Shown one piece after another: positions 49,601 through 61,600 of a stretch of 64,000 nt of DNA. This DNA is from Nematostella vectensis (lineage: Eukaryota > Cnidaria > Anthozoa > Actiniaria > Edwardsiidae): contig NC_064045.1 in assembly GCF_932526225.1 (NCBI RefSeq), positions 3,077,998-3,141,997 of the forward strand, in the 5' to 3' direction. The first letter of the stretch is position 1; every line of letters starts with the position of its first letter. A model generated the notes under the pieces. The model was not told the DNA's origin and did not search any database. It saw only the letters and a list, made by a program, of their open reading frames with translations. The position numbers and the translations under genes were made by a program.

Positions 49601-52600
49601 ATGATGATGATGATGAAGATGATGATGATGATGACGATAAAGATGATGATGGTGTTGACGCTCATGGTTATTAAGAAGATAGTTATATCATTTTGATATG
49701 TTGTTGATGGTGGCGATAATTGTCATGAAGATGATTATTGTTTCTTATAATAGTTTTGATGGCGATTCTATGGTAGTGACTACGGTGGCGATGATGGTGT
49801 TGTTGTGATAATGACCTCGGTGATGATGGTAGATATGATTGTGTTGATAATGGTTATAATGATGATGAAGATGATGGTGATGATTATTATGATGATAGGG
49901 GTGAATGGTGTTGATGATGGTAGTGATGCTGATGACAGTGATGATGTCGTTAATGTTAGGTTATGATAACAGTGTTCATGGTGCTAATAGTGATGACGGG
50001 TGATGATGATGATGATAATAATAATGGTGATGACGATGATGATGATGTTGTTGATAATGGCAGTGATGTGGGGGTTAAAGAATAATGAGTACAGGAACGA
50101 TCAATCAATGTTTTACGCTATTACCCGACATCCTCTGGTGCTCCAGTTCTCCTGCACCTCATCCCAGTACATACATCCCACGACTTGCAGGGATATATTA
50201 TAAACCACGTGACTTGCCATCTCCATCACGTGAGCTCTATTAGCCACCACGTTCTTATCACGTGATGCATTACGCACATCACGTGTCGCGTTGCGTTCGA
50301 AGCATGACAATCCAATGTAGTATACGCCACTTTCGTAAATGACCTCTGAATCCAAAAGAACTGAGAATGAGCTGTTCTGTTGTGTAGTGTTCCACCTCAA
50401 ATTAAATGCATCCAATGTGGGATGCATAGAATAGCGCCACATCACCGCGCATGCGCTGCTATTCTCCAAACCACTGAAATTAGCCACCATATAAAGAGCT
50501 GACTTGGGACTTGAAAAATTGACTTTGTACACTACCATATTTGGCGAATTTAGTGTTAATTCTCCGTTAAGTGACGAGAGTTTATCGATTTGTCCATTGT
50601 TTAAGTAGATCGATATTGGCTCGGAGAGGTTCTTGATTGCGATTGGTTGATCTGATGGGTCTCGGAAAGCAAGGCTTGAGACGTGACTGTTGATCTTGGA
50701 ATTTTCAGCTGAGAGAAACGGGGATTTTTCCATGCTGATAACCTGTGCATACAAAAATTTTATAACATTGCATTATTCCGAACTCAAATGTTAGATAAAA
50801 ATACCAATACGGCAAATAGAACGGCCACGGTAGAAAACAATGGAATAGATTTGAGGATTCAAAGTCAGCACGCGAAAATGCGTTCTGATCGATAACAACC
50901 GTTTTCCGCCTGTAGTGTTTGTCTCAAAGGAGGCTTATGCTGAGTTCATTACAGATCACAATGGCGGCACAACAAGAACTAATTTATTACATACGTCACG
51001 TAACCATGACAACTAACTACGTCAGTACAGAGCTGACTGTTGTTTAGCGTGCATACATAACACCGCCAAACCTCGACGACGGTCTATGTCGAGGACGTTG
51101 ACGCTTTTGAGTATAGACTTGCCTCATGAATCATGCTCGCTATAGTAGAAATAAAGTTTGTGTCTGTTTATGAGTATGAAGGTATTTACATTGAAACTTG
51201 GAATTTATCGTTCGGAGTCAAAGGTAATCATACAATAATTAATTAATTTTCAAAATAGAGAACCTAGTATACTCACATGATTCGTCGAAACATGGAGAGA
51301 TTTGAGCGATTCAAGCAAGAGAGTTGAGCGTCAAGTACAGATTTTTAAGTTTCCTGGACGAATTGTGGTCTTGTAGACATTTTAAGTTTTGGCGTCCAAA
51401 TTTTGGCGATCGAAAGATATCCGAACAAGCTCCGAGTTATGTTCGACTTTGTTCCGGAATCGATTAGCTGTGCAGCAAAGTTTTTTTCTCGACTAAGTCC
51501 CTATTTTCTTCGGAAATCTACGATATCCACAAAAGGCTGAGCTCACATCTAGCCTACCTGCAAGTCCACGTACTCCAGGCTAGACAGTTTCCCAATTGTC
51601 ACTTCTTCAGGTACCGTGAACTGGGCTCCCTGACTCTCTAGTGCCAGTCCCTTTCCTGCTGCTCGTCTTTCCACGACTATCTCTAGTCCCCCACTAGTCA
51701 AGCGGCTCTGTTCGTCCCCAGGCTTTTTACGGGTGGTTAGCGCACGCGCAGTTTGCTCGACTCCTTTAACGCATGTTTGGGAAGCAGCTTCGCTCTGTTT
51801 AGAAAAATCATATACGATTGAAATATATACAATGCTCTGATTTTTAAAATACCCAAACATTATGTTGTAATAGTGCTTTGAGTGTTTTTAGGTGATTTTT
51901 TTGTTTGCAATTCAGAAGGTCATAAAATGCTCGAGCGCAACATAGGTCTAACCCGACCAAGATGCTGTAACTACGAAACCTGTACAATTCAGGGATTAAT
52001 TCCGTGTATATTGCGTAGGGTTAGTATTGAATATGCCAATTTTGTGCCGGTATCTTCTTGTAAAACAGCCAAAAAGTACCGAATAAGCCATTCACATTGC
52101 TCAAACCATCTCAAGTATCGGTACAACTGATACAGCACATTTTTTAATAAGAAACACTTTGAAGGGTAGAGTTTTGTGAAAATACGCGGACGAAACGACG
52201 AAACTTGTGGACGAATCGACAATACTTGTGGATGAACTGGGTGTTAACAGCGCTGAAATGTTGGCTTTGTAAAGCAATGCAGGCAATGTGTTACATGGCT
52301 TTGTCAATGTCACGTGGCTTTGTCATACCTTCTGAAGAGCTTCCGTGTTTCTTGCAGCATTACTGTCATCCAACCAATCAATGACTTCACCGCTTCTCAT
52401 CTTCTCATTTAAACCGCTGACCATGTTCCCTGCAGACTCAAGAACATCGGATAGACCTTCCATAATACCTTGAGCCTCGTCTTTAATCGGCCTTTCTTTA
52501 TACTTTGTTGCTAGTGTTGTTGCCATAGTTTCAAAACCTTTTGAGCCATAAAGCTGAAAAATAGGATTTTCAGTAACCAAAGCGCGAGCAATGACGTCAA

Positions 52601-55600
52601 ATGTGTGTGTGTTCTCTCACCATCTCGCTATGTAGGATATGGCAAATGGGCCCGTAATTTGGCTTGGCGCAATATAAGACATAAGACAATTGTTGAGGGC
52701 CCGTAATTTGACTTGACGCTATATATGGTAAATACAGAAGGCCCTTAATTTGGCTTGGCGCTATATATGGAAAGTGCGAGGGCCCGTTACTTGACTTGGC
52801 GCTATATATGGTAAGTGCGAGGGCCTGTAATTTGGCTTGGCGCTATATATGGTAAATATTGAGGGCCCGTAATTTGGCTTGGCGCTATATATGGTAAGTG
52901 TGAGGGCCCGAAATTTGACTTGGCGCTATGTATGGTAAGTATTAAGGGCCCGTAATCTGGCTTGGCGCTATATATGGTAAGTATTAAGGGCCCGTAATCT
53001 GGCTTGGCGCTATATATGGTAAGTGCGAGGGCCTGTAATTTGGCTAGGCGCTATATAAGACAATTGTTGAGGGCCCGTAATTTGACTTGGCGCTATATAT
53101 GGAAAGTGCGAGGGCCTGTGACGGTTATGGGGAATGCATGTACCCATATAAACCCCCCAAGCTATGCGCCAGCATAGTTAATGTATAGTCACTCATTTTG
53201 AGTGTTTGATTAAATTATTTTGGAATTATTCTGATATCTTATAAACAATAAAGAAAATGAAAAAAAGTAACATTGTTCCTTGCTTGTATTAGCCGTAGGA
53301 AATAGGGCCTTTGTGTGTGAATTAACATTGTGCCCACATTTGTGTGGATTTCAATTAAACAAAAACAAAAAAAAAAGCCAAATTCGTGGTTGCCAACTCA
53401 TCAGGAGATGAATATATTACTACCATCATTACCATATATATACGACATTTACATAAAAATAGTGCGCGAAATTTGAATGGCTGCTATGATGAAATTGAAT
53501 AGTTCAGCTGTTGCATAACAAGGCTTTGTTCCTGTGGCGGCACGGAGACACGAGCTCGTTACGCTTGTTTAAGGTTGACAGTTTGGGTTGGCGAATAATG
53601 ATCAGTTTTTTTCTTTGAGGCAGAGATTACATCTTTTATTTGAGCTGTTGTAGGCGGAGTGAGATGAAAGGATTTTCCATGAAATAAAGTGTTCGATGTT
53701 GTTGTCTTTGAGGCTCCATACGTACTTGCTAAACATATATATATATAATGCGTGAGTGCAGGCGTTCATATAACAGTGCTCAATACATAGGTGTAGAGCG
53801 GGATATATCTTGGTTTGTAGGAAAAAAACACGCGAACTACCGTTTCATATATCTATATCTATATATATATATAGACTGTTTATTACCTGTGAGTTTGCAG
53901 ACAGCTCTGTTGTCACGCGGGTACTGCTTCCCAGTCCCCCTAAAACTTGACGCAGCCCCACAAAGCTTGAGCAACACGCGCCCGCAAGCTCTCGGGTCAG
54001 CGTATCACGCACCTAAAATAACATAACCCTGTTTTTTAATGTTTTTACTTTAAATGGAGAATGAAATATAGAAGAAACCAATCAATTTATAAAAACAAAT
54101 CCATCATAAAAAGCAGTGAAAATTAACTTCAAATAAACAAGAGACCTTGATTTGGGGCGAGCGTGCGAGAAACCTGTGGTCCTCTAGAACGTTAGGGTCT
54201 GGTCCGGTTTTTGAAATAGCGGGTAGCAAAATAGCAGAAGACACGAACAACTTACACTGTCGGGAAACGATTGAGGCGGACTCCCAAATATAGCATGTGA
54301 TGTCCTAATAAGGAATTGGCCGAGTGAGCATAAAATACAACAGTTTAAATAAAAATTGTTTGATATGAAATATCGGGAGGGAGAAAATATTTTTGAAATG
54401 AAAAAAACATATGTAGATGGAAGTCATTGTTGTGACGATGTGACCCAGGAATTGGTGTTTATTACGATTTTGCAGGCCACCATTTTGAAATTAGGCCCAG
54501 TACCTTAACCTTTTTTTAGAATATCAAAGGTTTACAGCGCGCCCGCTCAGGCTCTTTTTGAAAATTTAGAAAAAAAAAAGACAGCCATTAATTGATGTGT
54601 TAAAATAACAGAGAACCCTCTACCTGCAGGCGATCTTCTTTGCCAGTTCCAGTCCCCGAGCTACTAGCCGCGTCAGCGTTTAACACTGTGCCCACTGTCG
54701 TCATGAGTTGGACTCCCTGCTGAGCATCACCCCGCGCAAGGATCTTTCCCAGCTTGCTCGACGGCCCCTGTACAAAGCCTTTTAAAAGTGTAGATACGGG
54801 ACCATCTTCCGCCGTGAACCCAAGAACCTGTGGGTTTAACATTCACAACAAACGTTAAAAAAAAAAAAGAATACAGGGACCATGGAACAGGGGTAGAGGG
54901 AGGAAGGAAGGAGAGACACCTTATCAACTTTTGGTTGTCAAAAAAATAAACGGAAATTTCAAATCCTAAGAGATAGAAAAACAAACGAAGTCACAGGAAT
55001 TTCATCCCTAAAGTGTTGGAATGTGACACTGTCAATTCGAGCTAAATAAAATGAAGTTTACACTTTTGTTGAGGTCTTTTTCTAGCGGGAGGGGTGGGGG
55101 TGGGGGGATAGATCGTTTCAAAGGGATGAGATAACTTATTAGGCTTTCTACCTAGCTCAATGATAATAAACCCAAGCCTGTACTTGAGCACAACTTTGAA
55201 ACATTAAAAAATTTAGTGTGAGCAACTCTTCTAGCCGAATTCTTTTATTTTTTTTTTCAGGATACGCACTAAAAATATGATATGGTGGAAGAGAGCTTCT
55301 GAGGAGAAATGCGACCGAACAGTGCATTTGGGGGTTTGATTTACAAAGTTTGGCGATCAGCTTAGAAACTTTGAGTAAAACAGCCTTCTAACTCAAACCC
55401 CTAAATGCACTGTTCGGTCGCATTTCTCCTCAGAAGCTCTTTTCCACCATATCAATTGAGTTTGTGCTCAAGTACAGGCTTGGGATTATCATTGAGATAG
55501 GTAAAAAGCTTGATAAGTTATCTCATCCGTGTGAACAATGAATTAATATGGCGTCGCATGGAATCGAGGACGTCGGACAATGGCTTATGCAAATGTGCAT

Positions 55601-58600
55601 CTGTTCTGTATCTGTTCCGTACTGTACATTACTTACCTGTGACGTGTGTTGTAAGCTCGTGTTAGCAGGGTTCTACTGTGTAGGTTTGATAAGCAAGAGG
55701 TCATTCCAGCTATAAGCATGCGCACGCACTCACCATGGGAACCTACCTCAACTACCAGAATGCAGCGCGCGCCTTTTAAAACCCGTACCAAACGAAGCGC
55801 GCACTGCATGACGGTAGTTGATGTAGGTTTCCATGTCGAGCGCTGGAATGGCTTATTTGATGCATCTGTTACGCTCTCCTGTTATCACATTGCGCGCGGG
55901 CAGGTGGCTCATTTTTTCACTCGTCTTTTACTCGCTAAAATTGTTACAGACTAGCAAATCCCCCTCCCCCTCAGCTATTCCACTGCATTTCCACATAATA
56001 TGAAGAATATACCTTTACAGTGAGGCCCACAATCCTTTTCGATCCGAGAACATCTGTGATTTCCACGTGCAAATCTAGTTTGAAATCATTTGCCGGATCC
56101 CCAGGGGGGAGGTAGAGGAGCGATGACTGCTCTTGCCAGCCGTATGAAAGGAGCATTGGCCCAGACTGCGCATGGTCGAAGAAGAATTCATACCACAGAG
56201 GGCTATCCTCATCAGCCCATCTAGTGCACGTGATCTGGAAGCTCGTCTCGATGACTTTACCCACTGAAGGCAGGACATCACATGTCTGTAGCAGAACACG
56301 CAGTGATAATCACAATAATGATAAAATAGTAATATGGTGATGATAATGATGATGGTAATGATGGTGAATATGATGATGATGAAGATGATGATATTTATAA
56401 TGACCATGATGGTGGTGGTGGTGGAGGAGGGGACGCTGCAGCTACTGATGCTGACGACGAAGATGATGATGATCGTGATGATGATGATGATGGTCTTGAT
56501 TATGATATTAATGATAATGATGAAGATGATTATGAGCGTGATAATGATCGTGATGAAAATATCAAGTGATGATTATTATTAAAGAGGAGTCACCATAATG
56601 ATGATTATCATCAATTAAACATTTCCTTTTAATCATATGGGATATTTTATACCAAATGTTTATTACACGCTTTGAAAATCGTTGGTATCTTTCACTCACC
56701 CCTCCCGAAGGCAAGTTATCCGTCTTAATCCCATACATAGCGAAGGTCGTTGTTTCATTTCCGGTAACAACAAGAACTATATTATAATCGGTGTCTGGAT
56801 TCAAACTGTTTTTGTCCACCACGAATTCCCCAGACACAAGATTCTCTTGCACAGCTCGCCGTGTCACGTGATGCACAGGCGATCCGTGACGTAATGACCA
56901 CACGCACGTGACATTTGCCACGTTGCAGATGGAGGAAGCGAATATGAGTGGCGCCGCGTGTCGGGTTTTGCTGTCACAGTTGTTGACACATCTGGAAGCG
57001 ATACAATAAAAAAGGCTTCGCGAGAATGCAACAACTGTAACACCCCCCCTATTACCCTCTCCTCTTCGTAACCATAAACCGTTTTTTAAAACCTTTGCTT
57101 TTTTCTCTTTTCGACCGTTTCCCTAATAGGCATCTTTATCTTTCTGCTCCCCCAGCATTCCTCGACTCCCAGTTTCAATTCTTATTCCGCATTTGACTAG
57201 TCTTATCTCCTGATGATAAACCCTGTATTAGCACAAAAGTGAGGCTGCTTTACATTCCAAAGAGCTTTATGAACTATCTTATACTCCCTTTAGTTGTCTT
57301 TATTTTTGCCATCCTATTCCATCATGCATAATTTACCTTGCTGACTCCTCTCCCTTTCCCCCTTCTTTACACTTTTTATCTCTACCGACCAAAGGTGCCA
57401 TGGTACCAATACCCACTTCTAACCAACACCTCTTTCAGGAGCACAATCTGTCAACTCACCTCAAGCAAAAATAGGGCAATTCCTCCTCGACGATCTCAAT
57501 CTTCTGTTGAGCTGTTGCAGCACGCGATCCTTGACTGACTTTCACCACGAATGTGTAATTACCAGCTTTGAGACTGTCTTTTGGAATAACGAGAATCGCT
57601 TTCTTCATAGTGACGTTTGTTATGGAACAATCAGTGACATTATCATATTTGCAGGACCATTCAAAGTCGAAGGAAGCAGTCCTACTGCTGGGTGAGCCCG
57701 GGTCATATGATTCACCTGCATTGATAAGCACTTCTTTTCTGCGCGACATCTTACGAAAAGAACCGCAATCAATTTTTGCTTCAAGACCAGGCACTCGAAC
57801 TTTAAGGAATCCGGAGCCAGAGGCGGATATTCCGAGTGGGCTGGCAACTACCTCAAGGTCAATTTTATAAAGCCCCGATGTCATAAAATACCTTGGAAGA
57901 GTTAGTTCTTTCGAACCCTGTAAATCTTTCGGTAATTCCATTGATTTCATTGTAGAATTACCTTCAACGTGAAAAAAAGACCAGCGATAATCCACTTTGT
58001 TTGCTGACGAGCAGCTAGCGTTAATTTTTGAACTCACGAGGTATTCAAGCTGCGGTGGAACTATCGGCGCATGCGTAATACCGGTGGTTGTTCCGAGTAG
58101 CGTGACCTCATGAATGGCACACGGACCATCTTCTACTGTTAGGGGCTTGCTGAGTGTAACGTTTGGTCCGACAAGGCTTGTCAGGTTGAGGCTGATGACG
58201 TACTGTCCCCGTGAAGGGTATTGATATGACGTCATGACGTCCGCCGCTTGCGGAAGGAACCCGGATGTGAAACCTTAAAAAGGAAATATTTTGGCCAAAT
58301 GCATGAGTCCATAGGTATAATAGTTGACTATGGTAACGTAAATGGGCAGAAAAGAGGGATAGTAATCAATGAAAATAATTAAGAAGAAACAGGAAATAAA
58401 AACGATAAAAATAATAATGTGAAAACAATGAAAATATTAAGAAGGGCAAGAAGAAGTGATTAAAAGAGGGGGAGAGGGTAAAGAAGCAGCTAAGGTCATT
58501 ATTTTTACCTTTCTCATCACCGAACACAATTGTGTAAGACACATTTGTTCCATAAGTGAGTTCAAACCTCACGCGAACCGTTCTTTCTTGCAGTAGCTCA

Positions 58601-61600
58601 GCTTTAGTTATTTTCCCTAGAATGCGGAACTGTGCGGCCACGAGACAATCAAGGTTTGAAGTCCGTCCAAACTGGGTAATGTTGACTTCCACAAGCTTCA
58701 TCCCTGCCGTTTTAAACACGTGGATAAGTGGAACAGTCGAGGTGATGTTCATGGAGCCTTCAATCACCCACTTGATGGAAGTGGAATCAGCCGGTCGGGG
58801 AAGAATATCGAGTGTTACATTCTCTCCAACGTGAGCCACAAACGGACAACGAAGCGTAAAGTTTTTCATATGAGGAAGATTTACTGTGCTAGACGGGAGT
58901 ACGCTTGTCGTAGGAGTCGCAGAATTGGAATTGGAGCTTAACAAAGCCGAGCCAGTTGACGAAAAGACGAGTGTTGGCAAACTTGTTTGACGAAGAGACG
59001 AAGAGAAGTTAATTGAGGCAGTTGTCGAGAAGATAGTTGAGGATGTGAAAGTTGGCGTTGGAGCAGGCAGCGTTGTTGATGACTGCGCCACAGTTTGGGA
59101 ATCTTTCGTAACATTGATAGTTATATTTTCTGACATCCATGAAACAGGGTTGCTGATATTTACCATTATGTAAACGGTTCCATTATAATTGAACTCATGC
59201 CTAACGCTGCAATCGGAATAACGCGTCGCGTTTTTACTGTCATTTATGAGCCAGTTACACGACACGAGATCGCCTTCTTTGTATTGCCCTTCAAAGGAGC
59301 AACTGCTGTCTAATGTCACCTCTCTTTCACAATTGCTCTGCAGTGTTACATCCTTAACGGCCGCTATGGCTTTGGTCACGATTGCATAGTTTAGTTCAGG
59401 ATGATTTGTTGCATTACATCGAATTGTATAACCCGGCTGCAGCTTCCTCGCGTATGACTGCATCGTGTAATTCCTCCCTGACTCAAGCCTCACAGTCCTT
59501 CCAGTTCCTAGGTCAATTGTCACGCCAGGGTCATTCTCAACATTTGTTCCTTTACCGTGTGCATCCGATTGGTTAAAAAAGGCCGAGGGAGAGCCGCCCG
59601 GCCAGACTGCCTGACATCGAACAACTTGAGGTTTGTTAGCCTCTATGAAAGGCGCCACAAAGATCTTCAATGGGTTGGGAATCACTTTAGTGGAAATATT
59701 CACCATTTCGAAGGTCGCTCTATTTCCTGCATACAACATAACAGTCGAATTGCCCGTCTTGTTGTAAGTGTGTTCTGCTATCGTTTCCTTAGTTGAGACA
59801 ATATTCCTTGGGTTAGCGAAATTCCAGTAATAGTTCATATGTTCACCCTTAACGAAGCTTGTATTGTAACATGTAACAGCTTGAAGGTATGCGAATGTTG
59901 CGTGACACAGGAATGCTTGAACACCTGTCACGCGTGTTCGTACCGTGACCTCGTGCTTAAGTAATCTTTGCGATACGAGATTGAAAACGCGAACTTTCAC
60001 CAAGAATGATCCCTTGATGTCAAAGGTCACATTGAGTGAAGTCAGAATACCATCGCTCGCTGAGTCATTGTATGGGGTTATGACGACTTCCTTATTCGGT
60101 AATGTCCAAACACACGTCAGATTTGTTCCGTTAGAAACAGATACCATCAAAATTTTCGATTCTTGATAAGGCTCAAATTCATTGAAATTAAAATAAGATA
60201 GTGTTGTGGCTGGTGCTTGTATCGCTATTGGTATGGGAAGTGCGCTGTTTGCTGTGATTTGGTTCATAAGCTCCATTTTCAGCAAAAGCTGATCAACTAT
60301 TATGTGACGAAACGTTAGGAACATTTTCCGCAATTCTTCACCAATAAGCCTTATGGAAAATGACGCACTCGTCTCAGTATGATTGGCGTTTAGGTCTAAT
60401 GCAGTAAGATCGCCACCAGGGAACACAAGAACTTTATCGGAGGCTTCGGTGGAAATGTTCACTTCTAAACAATCACTTTTATCAGTTGACAAAGCAACAA
60501 CGTCGCCATGTTTGATAACAAAAGGTTGTACCAGTCCATTCTTGACAGATATAATGTTGCTTCCAATTGAAACAGCCACATATCTTGCGAAAACTCTGTT
60601 ATAAGTTTGCCATCCTTTTGAACAAGCCATAGACGTGTTACGGTGACAGTGCGTTGAATGGAGACATACCGAGTCACACGGAGAGCCCTTGGCCGAGTCA
60701 CGTGACAAAGGGAAGCATTGTTTACTTCTGGTGCAGTTACTTCTACAAAAGTCATATGTTGGGCGAAAAATCTAGAATTGAAAAGTGACAACAACATGCT
60801 TTAAAGTTTCCGACAGTTGAACTTAAATCCGTTATTTCTTTACCAAAGCGATTATTCATATGTTGCTCAAAAAAGCAGCATTGTATGTAGTGTATCACCT
60901 AAACCGGTCTCATTTTACGAGAACAAGCGGGCTTAGGCTCAATTGAAAGCTTGTTTATTCAGGTTTTCAAAAAAAAAATTAAATTATCTTGGCGGCCATG
61001 GGGAATGGTAGCTTTCATGAGAAAATCGAGTTTCAATTTAACTTGGTCGACCTCACACCCGGCCGCCATTTTGTTCGTAATAGGAAAACTCGCGTTATGA
61101 CCGGAAGCTTATACAAACATTCCATTAAGCCTGAGAAGTGTTCTCTATTCTTATATAACTTTTTATTTTTTTTTAAAGTGTATCAGTAAGAGATTGCTTT
61201 AAGTTAACCAAGGCTGGTACTTCATGTATGGATCATTCTGATGTACGGACCACAAGCCAAGTTTGTTATTATTTTCTCGTCGTTAGAAGTGTGTCAGTAT
61301 AATGATAATGTATTAAAACTGCTGAATTAAACGATACTTCTTGTACATCTGTACGCGATCAAACGGGTGCAAGCATAGTAAATTCGTCGCGATGCTCTCC
61401 AGCCCCTCCTCGTACCCCTACAAGCCTCTCCCTTGTATCCCTACAAGCCTATCCCTCGTATCCCTACAAGCACCTCACTCGTACCCCTAAAAGCCTCTCC
61501 CTCCCATCCCTACAAGCCTCTCCCTCGTACCCCTACAAGCCTCTCCCTCGTATCCCTACAAGCCTCTTCCTCGTATCCCTACAAGCACCTCACTCGTACC

